From Pomacea canaliculata (Eukaryota > Mollusca > Gastropoda > Architaenioglossa > Ampullariidae), in assembly GCF_003073045.1 (NCBI RefSeq), contig NC_037595.1, forward strand, positions 3,410,001-3,474,000: a stretch of 64,000 bases of DNA. The letters are read 5' to 3'. Both the position numbers and the translations under genes were made by a program. The stretch's first letter is position 1. The number at the start of each line of letters is the position of its first letter. Below the pieces are notes generated by a model, which did not search any database, was not told the DNA's origin, and worked only from the letters and a program-made list of their open reading frames with translations. Of the stretch, positions 35,623 to 47,400 are shown in pieces.

Positions 35623-37968
35623 GTAACTACCAAGAATCTAGCTGAATCTGCAAGGGACAAAATGTCGGAGGTGGAGAGTGATGACAAAAATGCTCCCACT
35701 CAACCCAAAAGGATACGGATAACTCCGATTAGATTTCGGTCTGTTTTCATTTCCTCTGCTTAATTTTAGGGAATTTTTTTTTGGTGGACATCATGTAGGG
35801 ACACAAGGCTGTGTCCTCTTTCTGGTAAAATAGCATACAGTGATAAACAAGTTTTGTACAATAACAATAAAATGTTCTTTAAAAAAATTTTAACAACCTA
35901 TCAGCAGCTGACAGTTTTAAATGTACTAAGCTGAAAAAAGTTTATGCAAATGTATTCATTTGACACAGAGATGCACAGCTAACAGCGAAGGAGAGAAGGA
36001 TGCCGAGGAATCACTATATGCTGACCATTCAGTTATGCAGCAATGTCCACCACCATTGCCATACTCTTTGCCACTAGTGGTTGGCACCATCTCAAGGGTG
36101 TCCCCAAGTAGCAGCTTTCAAAAAAGGACTGTTTCACCTTTGCCTTCACACCCCCAGCGCCTTCCGATTCCATTGTCTGGTTTTCAGCCTGCCAGCATAA
36201 AGACCATAACCCCTTGGAAGGTAATTTTAAAGCCATTTTATTTATAATCATTTTAGCTTTTTTTTCTTCTTACCCTTGGCCAAGAGTTCATGAACAGTGC
36301 TTTTATGAGTTAAACTGGAAGTGGAAAATCCCAGCCTTTTGCCATAGTGAAAAATTTGAAACAAATATGGATCACATATCAAATAGATATGACAAATGGT
36401 AAAGAGTAACCAAAATAAATGGTATTTTCCAGGCATTGTGAACTATAGCAAAGCTAGCAAAGATCAGTATTTTACATGTTTTCTGCTATTGTGTTCTTAG
36501 GTTAGAACTAAACTAGAGAAAGTTGGGATGCAACAACTGTCTCTTCTGGAAGAGATGAAGAATGATACAAACAACCTTAAAAGGATGTTTACATGGATGG
36601 AGGAACAAGAACAGGAAAGGCAAATGACACGGGAAATCTGCCAGAGGGGTTCCAGTCTCCCTTAACAATCAGCAGAAGATGTAGAGAGTCTTGAGGGAGA
36701 TATGAAGACAGACCCATAAAAAAGGACATGCTTGGTATGTGCTTTATTCTGATTTGTTAGTAGGAGGAGTCAAATCTTTTTATCTGATTCCCTTTAAAGG
36801 TTTCCATACCATACCATTCATTGTATAAAACTAATGACATGTTTGCAGTACTAAAAAGTAATAAAGGCATTGTTATGGTGGCATTGATTAAAGCAGATAG
36901 TAAATTTTCTGTACCCACTTTTGCTTGGTTGTATGAAACTTCCTGAATTGTTGCTGTCTTTTTTTTTTGGGGGGGGGGTGTCTTTAAATACTAGTTGTCA
37001 TAACAGGTATTATAATGTTGCCCACTGCAATTTTTTTTTTAAATGATGTGTATTTATTTTTGTCTGTTTTCAGGAATGCCATTCGGTGATGCGTCGGGCT
37101 TCACATTAAAGCATGTAGTGAGGGGCATTCTATCTGTGCTATTTTCAACTGAGTTGGCCTGATCTTACAACTTCAATGGGACTCAAGAACCACCCCTTCA
37201 TTTTACAAACAGTTCAGGGTAAGGATTTAAATATTTGACTCTGTGTGTGTGTGTATACGGTACATTAATACATGCCTGTCATAAAATAGGACTGTTTGGA
37301 TTGTTTTTTTATCTTTTAGTTATGAACCTTAACCTTTGACTCTGCTAGGTGCAGACAAGAATTTTCATGAGTCATAAAAAAAAAAACATGACAGGAAGAT
37401 AAATCAGGCCTGGAGAACTGTCCCTACCTCATTTTATTGTGATTGAATTACATTGCCAAAATAAAATATGGACACATGTTTACGCAATTTCTAGCGACTG
37501 TAGTCCTTTAATCAGCTGGTTAACACTGTGTAGAAAGGAATTAAAATGACAGTTTATAGACATCTTTACAGTTCCCATGTATTGGGATTGTTTTTGAAAT
37601 TAGAATTTCCAGAGTTTTTCTGCCTATAGAAATTCTAACTGAAATTCAAATGCAGTTCCACTTGTAGTTCCTTTCTGTTTATAACACTTTAAATTTTTAT
37701 GCCACTTTACATATCAGTATAATTTGCTTGTACCTCTTTTTGTTTCACATTATATTCTGGATTTTAGGGTCAGTAACCTACAATTAAGTGATTACTTTTT
37801 TATGCAGACCTCATATTCTTATATTTGTTCTATTTTTAGATGCTGCAAGAAAAAAGTTATCCTGAAGCTACGGATGCTGACTTGCATGCATCAACTTGGT
37901 TAGCTGGTGCTAGGGATCAAGAGAATGGCAGAAGGGAAAGGGCTGAGCACAGCCTATACGTCAGTTAA
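35623..37968 (+). pseudogene. DUF4806-like gene relic, intron-containing
   Basis: Exon-like segments with splice signals lie at 35623-35738, 35969-36220, 36501-36734, 37074-37218 and 37840-37968. They encode a basic/acidic linker (KMSEVESDDK, PKRIRITPIRF), a proline-rich exon (VSPLPSHPQRLPIPLSG), a coiled coil (LSLLEEMKNDTNNLKRMF), and then a DUF4806-type domain: SAEDVESLEGDMKTDP, TLKHVVRGILSVLFSTELA, SYNFNG and, near the end, STWLAGARDQE. The domain is broken by in-frame stops at 36663 (TAA), 36717 (TAA) and 37160 (TGA). Frame changes are also needed after the TGA (SYNFNG, then a LKNHPFILQ frame), at the junction after 36734, and in the last exon (DAARKK, then YPEATDAD). Introns are retained, so this is a decayed duplicate rather than a processed copy. 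The domain name rests on remembered consensus features (RxIL..L....LA, then WL..A at the end). Confidence 0.6.
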
Positions 37969-38616
37969 TTGTTCTGGGGTGGTGGACAAGTAAAGCTGTG
38001 CAACTTTCTACCTACAGTTGTAAAATTCTTTGTACATAAACCTGCATATACTAAATCTGGATTTATATAATTATATAAAAACTGTGCTGTGATTATTATT
38101 TACTCTAACCCATTAATTTATCAATGAGGATATTTTCACCCGATCCAATAAGAGATGTGTTGTGGTAAATTCAGAATCATTTATATGTTTACAGTTCTTT
38201 TCTAATACCTTCTAAAATTCTTGAACATAATTGTGTTTCAAACATGTGTTTGATGGTTTCCTCTTCTTAGTGATAAAGGTGCAATTTAAAATTTTAATCT
38301 GTTTTAAAAGATTGTAGTTAATACCATAAGCTGCAATCCAACTAGAACCTTTTATAGTTAATTTCATGACTTTGATTTATTTTTAGAAATGTCTATTAAA
38401 GCATCACTCTTTTTTGACAGCAATTCAGTTCATACTTATCATTTGATATATTGTCATAGATCTTTGAACCTTTTCTTTGGGAAAATGTAATTAGTGTTAA
38501 GGAAACTGCAATTTAATTTTAATTGTTTTGTCAATGGATACATGGTTTTGCATCGTTCTACAACTTATAATTAAATAACGAATGTTGCATTAATATATCA
38601 AGAGGAAACATCTTTT

Positions 38617-38985
38617 ATGTATGCAAACAGACAATGCTTTAAAAAAATTTTATATATTTTTAAAATTATTTTTTTTTATCAGTTTGCTTTTTTATCCTTA
38701 TTTATGATAACATTTTTACCTTGATAAATGATAAATTGTTTATGTATACAAATGAGACAATGCTTTAAAAAATTGTATATTTTTAACATTATTTTTTTAT
38801 TAGTTTGCTTTTTATCCTTATTTGTGATAATATTTTAACCTTGATAAATGATAAATTGTTTATGTATACAAATGAGGCAATGCTTTAAAAAAAATTTTAT
38901 ATTAAAAAAAATTTTTTTAGTTTGCTTTTTATCCTTATTTTACCTCAATAAACGCCAATAAATGACAAATCATGTTTGTTTTTTT
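38617..38985. repeat. AT-rich minisatellite, about three units of 110-125 bp
   Basis: Three consecutive units share GTATACAAATGAG(A/G)CAATGC, AGTTTGCTTTTTATCC and CCTTGATAAATGATAAAT. It lies just after the DUF4806-like pseudogene. Confidence 0.75.
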
Positions 38986-39224
38986 TTTATAACATTTTGC
39001 ACTTTTGTGCACTCTTTTGCTGCTTGTTATATATATATAATTATTGCAAAATACACAAATTATTAATCCATTTGATATTGGTATTTTTTAGGAATTTTGG
39101 CATGTCTTGATTTAGAAATATGTAAATCAGGATATGCCGAAATCCCTAAAAATACCAATAATCTGAAGATATAAATAGTGGGATATATATAAAAAAAAAA
39201 AAATGGGACGTACCCATGAGCCAT

Positions 39225-39480
39225 CAGGGTTGACTAGCGGTCACAAGGGGGAGAGAAGCGTCCCACACTTGTTTGACAGGTAAAACCGACATGACCCCGT
39301 TGTTACGGCCCGGTTTCACTTTCGCTATGGGTCGGACGCCATTTTGCCACATGGCCCCCGGATACTCAAGACATGTGTCCCACCTGTAGCCAATATTCCT
39401 TTGCTGCTGGGGGAGGCGTTGGAGGACTGTCGTCGATGGCCTATGCACCAGGAGGGGCGAAGGGCCTAACTAACTCAGTG
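39225..39480 (+). mobile_element. Retroelement 3' fragment (probable)
   Basis: A GC-rich island ending ...CTCAGTGTTTGTA, a string also found at 33763-33775. It includes GATGGCCTATGCACCAGGAG near its end, like the terminal codons of RTE-type elements. Assignment is weak. Confidence 0.35.
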
Positions 39481-39642
39481 TTTGTACTCAATATATAGTA
39501 AAACCGTTAATTTGTTCCCCATTTAACAACGAGTGTGAAAGATCATATATATATATACCTTTTTTGCGTGCAAGATTAATCACTAAATGATAATAAACAT
39601 GTTTAGTCTGGCAACTCAAACACTGACAAGTATCCCTTATAT

Positions 39643-42600
39643 CTAGGCCGGAACTCCTATGTAGAAACGTGATCAGTGATATCACCATGTACCCAATCTT
39701 ATGTTGAATGCCTCTCTTTGTTCTTAATAGACAGAGACAGTGTGTGTAGGTCAAATGTGCGTGTTTCTGTGCATGAGTGCGTGTGTGTATGTGAATATGA
39801 CTATGCAGTGATGGAACTGAAATGCGTGGGTAGTGTAAGGTGTGTGTGTGTGCGCGGGCGCATATATGTTGGGGTGAGAGATCTTATAGTGTTCTTATAA
39901 TGCCTTGTCATTTGGTAAATAAATTCTTATCTTATTTAGCGTGTTAAAATTGTAAAAATTAAATATTACTATAGGTGAAAATCTGCTGATTTATTCTTCG
40001 GATACTTTTGGAGACACACGTTGTATCCATGCAGTCCAGTGGTGACATGAATTGGACACAGAATGCGGCTTTACCCTTTGTATTTGTGTATCAACAACAG
40101 TACTAACTATAGCGCCTTACTCTCCCGGAGACATAAATCCACGATGCACTTGGCGAACGGAAGTAGTCATTCCTTTCTGTCATCGGAAAGGAGTTCTGCT
40201 AAATTTAGCTCACCCGCCCCCGCATCCGACCCCGCCCCCGCATCCGACCCAGTACCCCATTTCTACCACTTGCCGAGTACAGTTGGACGAACCGAGAGCA
40301 GATATTGTATGCGACCCGTGGACAAAAAACGGAAACAGTTAACTTTCATAAAAATCTGGTGAATTAGATTATTTCCTTTTTATTCATTGTTCCACAAGGA
40401 TGAATAACTATGCGTTAATGTGAGATTAATTAATAACAACTATAGATATATATAGTGGTGTGTGTGATCATTATATCATGCCTTAAGGATTTGGCCGCAG
40501 GCTATGTGGTCAAAGCATTTTCCATAGATAAATGTCTACAATATTCGAAAAATTCGATTTAAAAAATTATGTATATTAGTTTATAAAATTTATTGAAAAA
40601 CGATCTAATTGCCTTTTAGGACGACGAAAGTGTTATCTAAAGCACAGTGTGCACATGCTTATACTATCTCTCGATCTCTCTCACATGCACACACACACGT
40701 TCAGTATACATTTTATACATATCATCACAGTCATTAGTCATCACATAACGTGAATTTAAACACGAACAGCTTTTTATAGAAACGTGAATTTCCGATGGCA
40801 CTAGTGAACAGCTGATTGTTGCAGTCCACAATACCTTGCATTATAATAATATAATTATATTATAATACAACTTCAATTAATTCATCCTCTAGACTATTGG
40901 GTATCATAAATCGAATAAAGCAACAAATTAAACAAAGACAATTAATCGTTGTTTGTGTGGGCGTGAGAGAGTACAACGTATCGTCGTCTTGATTACCGAG
41001 AACGTTAATTAGTACACATGCACGTGCAGTTTAATACGTGCGCCCACGCGCCAAACGGCACAGAAACACAGACAAACCTTTTTTGACGAGGGTAACAGAG
41101 TAAGCAAAAGTTATGTGTTTTTACATCTATGGCCCCCTGTCTAAGTAGAAGAAATTAAAAAAGACTATATTAATTTAAAGCAAGGAAATAAAATCACAGA
41201 GAGAAATTATGATATGCGAGAGAGAGAGAGAGAGCAGGACTGCGAGAGTTTGGCTTGCTATATATACACCTGACTAAATTCCAGATCAGCTGCTTCATTT
41301 TATTTGATGCTGGTATCAAAGATTGTTCTATTTCATGGTCATACGCCATACAAAGAAGTTTATGTTGTTCTTAGTTTTTTTTTAAATTGAGACTAAGGAA
41401 CGACTTTGCCAGAAAAGCAAGCAGACTTGATGTTCTGCCTATCAATCCTAGCTGTCGTCAGCATACCCAGCATACCGGTATCTCAGAACTGTCATCCCCA
41501 TTTAAGTGTGATCTCGCAAGCAACTCCTGTTAACCCTCTTTTTACCTGGCCTTCTCTTCATTGATGTCTTTCATAGTTTCTGGAAATTGCGGCTTCCCCT
41601 ATTGGAAAGGTCATGCACTTAAACTGGCACGAGATATACTTACCTTCAGGTACATGAAGGTTTAGGGAAATATAATGTCAAAGAATTGGCTGGTTTATTT
41701 AGTAGGAAAGTGTTTAAAACTGTGATTTAATTCTCACTATGGGGAGGGGGGACAGGTGTCACAGAGTGTCCCGAGACGAGATCTGAACCTGAGTTTCTCA
41801 CTGTAGTAGTGGCAGGCGGGTGTTTTAACCACTACACTACCGCGGGCACCCCTAACCCATCACGTGAAGGAATTCCCAAGCTCGAGCCAATTTAGCCAAG
41901 GGTTTTGCTAGATAGAAATAGATGATGATGATATCTAGCTCTACTGGAGAAAAGCACCCTCAATCTCCAGCTCCAGGGGAGGAATAAACATGATTAGACT
42001 CATGTTAGCTGTTTCCTGGAATTTGGATTTTACTTGTTTTTGGAATTCCAGTGCTTGCAGGATATTTTGGGACAAGATTTTTTTAAAAATACATGTCATT
42101 TCAAAATCGTGGACATACCGAGCAAGTAAATGTCCGTGGGAGGGAGGGAGGGAGGGAGGGAGGTAGGGGTTAGATTGCTCATCTTTTATCTTACTTCCTT
42201 TTGTGAATTACAATGTATTTCAGTGAATCAGCTGTCAGCCGTATCAAAGTCCTGGATACAAGAGATGTTGAAGATGAAGAAGAGTCACGATTATGAGAGA
42301 TTAATTGTTTGAGTGCTGCAGAGTGGCTAATTGTCATCTCCACCTTCGCAATCTATTCGTTCTAATGAGTGAGCTTGTCCCGAGTACAAGAGAAAGATTG
42401 ATGGCGAGAATGAGTGCCTTTGCGTGGGACATTTTTAGAACTACACATTATGTCATTCTGTTCATGGTTTCCACCGTGTCTTATCATTATCCGTCGATCT
42501 GTCAGTTGTCCCCACGGCACCCTGCCCCGCCGTCTGCCATGGTTGGGGATGTGGGGGGAGGTGGGATGAGCATGTTTGACTGCGGGTCAATGAGTGTCGG

Positions 42601-43342
42601 TCGTGATCCAAAATAGTTGCCAAATGCAAACAAGTTTCATTGTTCGTTTGCTCCTGAAACAGGCCCTGAGCCAGTGATGTTCTCGTGAGGTCGCACGAGT
42701 TGTGTGTCACTAAGGGCACATTTTTTGAACAGCGTGGAGTGGGTCAGTTGTCATGCCTGAAACCCGGAACTGCTAGTCATCAAAGGTTGTCACAAGTACT
42801 TGATAGTCCAGGCTGCTCACGTCACATCGAGGGCAGTCCGATACCACACGATGTCCATTCAGCCCGCCCTTCTATCTCTCTCTCTCTGGTTTTTTTTTTT
42901 TGTGTGTGAGGGTGATATTCGAACTTACACTGCAGTCCGGTGTGTCATAGGACTAATTAACCTGCTTTCTGTTTGATGTTAACTTCTGAAACGAGAATCA
43001 GGGGGTAGCAAGAAATGCCATGCACTCTGTGAACTCTGATAAACTGTAGATGTTACATTTGCACATTTCAGGTGTCCTCTGGTTATTTTTGCACTGGAAT
43101 TTTTTTTGTTTTGTTTTTTTTTAGGCAGGGTAGGGATTGACTATAAGTGCACTGTAAGGGGGTAGGTGAGTAGGATGACAACAATTTGCTGAAGGAGAGG
43201 TGAATAGGTGAAAAGATCTAAAAGATGAAGGGTGGTCTGCATTGTGTTGTTAGGAAAACATACATTATACATACGCCCACTTTTTCAACACAAAAAATGT
43301 ACAGTACTTGCAAACATACTTCTTTTATTTAATTATGGCAGC
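39643..43342 (+). repeat. Segmental duplication block B1, copy 3
   Basis: Full-length relative of 2354-6302, without the hAT MITE and with a longer GGGA run (42134-42163). It ends at 43342 at the same internal boundary where B2 begins in the other copies. Confidence 0.9.
41770..41851 (-). repeat. tRNA-derived SINE-like head in B1 copy 3
   Basis: Same A-box/B-box arrangement as at 4739-4820. Confidence 0.55.
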
Positions 43343-44473
43343 TGTTGAAAATAGCTGGCATACATGGAGTTTAGTTCACATAGGCATGCTTTTTAGTGTT
43401 TTTCTATCTGCCTATATTAATGATCAGTATCTTTCTCTTTTGTATCTTTCATAAACAACCCTGAAGCTGATCACAACCTCTTAAACTGCAGATTACATTT
43501 TTCTATTAATAATAAAGATTTCTTCTTTATTATACAAATAAACTTCATAAAAAAACTAGTCACATTTTCTTCAAACTCAAGCCACTGTGTCACCAACTGC
43601 CCCATAAAAATATCATCAAAGATTACAATAACAAAAGCAGCAACAGCAATAGCCTCTGTGACAATGAGATATGTAACATGTGTTATGAAACATGACAAAA
43701 ATCGAGGAATGACACAGTTCATGGAAATCACCATAATTTCAAAAAGTGCTTGCTTAATTCATCCATTCTCAGGAAATTCCAGAAAATACAGCTCAATTTG
43801 TAGTCATTTCTTTACTTTTACAAATTTCAAGAACATTCTCATCACCATTATCCACAGCATGAACAGCAAACACAATATTAAAAACTTTAACATCTTGCAC
43901 AAGAAACCAATGTATTTTAAAAACACCCATAAATTAATTGATTAAAGATTCATACCAACATACCACAACCAATTGGATCAAAATATTTATTTTGAGTTAT
44001 AAGAGATTCCGAGAACTGATTAGGAATGTCATATCTATAAGACCACAACTTTCAACAAATAATTCATTGTGAAAGAGATTATCAATTCCTAAAACCTGTG
44101 TAAGGATCTTAAAAAGTGATCTTAAAAGTTTACTGTCATATCACATTTAAAAAATATATGTTGTAATAAATATATATATCTCGGAAACACATATTTTATA
44201 AAAATGCCCACGATTACAGAGATTTCTTTAATTGCTGCCCTTCAGTCAATTGCATAAACTGAAATTTTGAGCAATGTGTGAAGTCTTCAAAATCTAAGTT
44301 TTTGTCCTTTCTAAACGTTAGTCACAACCCCGAGCACCAATCTGACAAATTGCATCTCCCACACTCACGCTTTCATACCATAGTGTGACAGTTGACATGA
44401 CTCTTTCTGGTTTCATCCAGGTTATGCTTTCTAATTCAAATTAAGATATTGATCCCAGTAGTTGCTAGGCCAT
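43343..44473. other. Region downstream of Bcl-2-like paralogue 2
   Basis: AT-rich. A minus-strand AATAAA at 43986-43991 could end the transcript. A hydrophobic minus-strand frame at 43471-43734 is more likely chance than a membrane tail, because a better terminal exon is found at 44521-44474. Confidence 0.35.
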
Positions 44474-47400
44474 TCAGTCTTCTGAATCCACCAATGACTC
44501 TGTCTGATCCAAAAGAGATTGCTGAAAAAAATTGTTAAACATGTCAGCTTTTAATGTTTGCAGGAAAACTTCAAGCTAATGATCTGCATCATTAAAAATG
44601 AGAGATCTATGCTATTTTTCAAATATTTAACACTATTCCTGTGTAAGAGGGTCTCTGTACATAGCATGATTTTTCTCTATTTAGCTCATACTAGCTACTT
44701 CAGTTCATACTGTATTGGAGAGAAATGCTGTGCTTAATTACCACTTGGAGGACTAATTCCTACTGGCCAATAGGAATGTATTAGCATGCAGTTTATTGGT
44801 CAAAAGTACACTTTTTATTCTTATGTTTTTATATGACATGAGAATCACTTACAAAGCCACCACGTTGTGTAAGCCAACCATGAATCTCATCCATATAGTA
44901 ACGTGAAGCAAACTGTATGAGTCTAGTGACAAATGTGGAACTTCGCCCAACCAACGACAGTGTACCCTTCACAGTGTAGAAGAGGATGACAAGATGATTT
45001 GAAGTTACTTCTTCACCCAGTGAATTGCAAATTATCCTTTTAAAATCCTCATAAGTTTTATCTGTGAGCTGCTGTATGAATGTCTGTCCTTGACGATCCA
45101 TCTGGCAAATACAATACAATAAACGGATATGACTTTAGTATAAAAAAAACTCAGCTCTCTCCTCCACAACAGTAAACAACATCACTTCTCTATGGCACTT
45201 ATATGGCAAAATGGACATTGTTTAGATGGAGTGAATTATAGGTAACTACAACAAAAAGTATTTGGATGGTTAAGCTTTCTGCTGCCCTTTAACTTCCCAA
45301 AGAAATCATGTATAATCCACCACTGGATGAACAGAGAGAGTTTTCTGGTCTTGGGCACAAACAAAACAAACTGGCAGCCACCTGTTCCAGTCAAACGAAT
45401 AACCCCACCATTCTTTTGAAAAGCAATGAACATAAGGAACAACATAGATTCTACTCATCAACCAAAATCAAGACTATAAAGAACACCATTCAACTCTATC
45501 AAAAGTACCCATTGGTATTGTTGAAATGGAAAGTTCCCATCGGCTCTGTTCTTCTCTATAAGTGCTTCACACACCTTTACTCCACTGTCAACATCAGTAA
45601 GTCCTTGTCCAAAGTAACATCAGTATTTAAAACTCAAAACCTATTCAGCTATCTCAGTTTTGATATTATCTGGTCTTATGAGGGATTTGTCATGTCTCCA
45701 AATCTCCACAATTCTTTGGTTTTTCTGAGAACTGAGTTGAAGAAAGGCGACCATCATGATAACATTTATCAAGTCTGGCATGCACAGTGAAGGCAGACAT
45801 AAAGTTTGTGATGCACCAACAACACAAGCAAAGAATTACCATTGTGGCATAATTGTCTCCTGTTGTTCTCACCCATTCCGCAATTTGCCTCTCTAGATCT
45901 TCCAGAAAATCTGATTAAAAGAATGCATAGCCATGTTGATGTTGGAAATGTTACTTATGACACTAACATTGCTTTTGAGGACAAAACCATTCTTGAAAGA
46001 CTGCCTATCTGATTTGCCTTGTCAACTTTCTGAATATATCAGCTTATTGATACTTGCAAGCATTGTTGTTTTTAATATTTTTATGTTTAGTCCTTAGTGG
46101 TTCATGTTAAGTGTAGTAAAATAAAATTATGATAAAAAGAAAAATGTAAAGATCTTTAGACAAAAGTTAAAAATCTGATGCCTAGTTCTTCTTTCCTGAA
46201 GGTAAATACTGATGAACCTAAATCAAATCTTCTACATAGAAACATAGGTTGTCTTAAGCTACCTATTGCCTGGCGAATTTTGCAATCTTCTTAAAGTTCT
46301 GCATATATTGCCAACAGGTAGTTTTATTCTAAATTTGCTAAGATCACAAAAAATCAAGGAATCATTTTCAGTAAAAATCACTAAGGAACTTGCCATCTGT
46401 ATTTTCAAATGAAATCACATTTACATCTTACCCTCTTTTTGTGCAGCCCTAGTGCTTTCAACATATTCATCTGCCATATTGATGATTTTCTCTGCAATTT
46501 TGCTGACCTCTTCATCTTTGATTTTTTCTGTAGAATTAAGTAGGGGAGTAGCTTCTCCATCGGCAGTAGCTTCCTCTCCATCATGCATATCATCTCCTTA
46601 AACAAAAAATTAGCCACATCTAATGATCATGTTCAAACAGTTTCAAAAGTGTTAAATTATTTTCAAATCAACGCCTTCCCTGTTATCCATCCAGGTCAGG
46701 CTTCATGCAGAAATATGCTATCCATCAGGAGTTCCCATTGTCTTCTACACTACACTTTAGATTTTTAACTCAGTAACATTGCCCTGGCCACAACCTCCAG
46801 GCTCTTTGACCTCTTCAAGTCATCATGTTTTGACTATTTTTAAAAATATATACAGAAATAACTATTTCCTATGAAAATGTAATTTAAAATGCAGTTTAAC
46901 AATCAAAGTAAGAGGAAACAAATAGCCTGACCTTTGACCAAAGCAACTTATTATTTTTAAAATCCATTCTATTCTGCTTTTCCAAGAAGTATTGCTGAAG
47001 TAGCATGACTGTGAATGCATTACATTTATTTTATTTTAAACAGGATAGTCATAAAAGCCATTTCAATGAAATTATCCAAAAGTGAATGGAAATGAGAGAA
47101 CTTAAGAAGATCTGCAGGAAAAAATGGTCTAGACTATTAAAATGTTGGGTACACATGAAACATCACCTTGCATGGCCATCTTTTTCTGGCATCCCATACG
47201 CCAGAAAGAGTTTATGTTAGTAAATGACCAGATATCCTTCCAAGTAATTTTAAATAAAGGAACTTGCAGAGAAATGATTCCACTTTCAAATGCAGTATTT
47301 ACTTGCCTTTTAGCAATTAGTGTTTGTGAAATATATATATATCATGCATATAATTTAGACAATAACGGAATATAAGTACCATCTATTTCAAGTGAAGACT

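Noticed and set aside
43471..43734. Hydrophobic minus-strand frame as a C-terminal membrane anchor of Bcl-2-like paralogue 2
   Set aside because: A much better terminal exon (44521-44474: strong T-rich acceptor, correct phase, short acidic tail) matches the equivalent exon of paralogue 1.
45308..45790. 160-codon plus-strand open frame within an intron of Bcl-2-like paralogue 2
   Set aside because: Antisense to a well-supported gene, with no recognised motif and a composition expected from AT-rich chance. Part of it is the fragment copied to 19882-20009.
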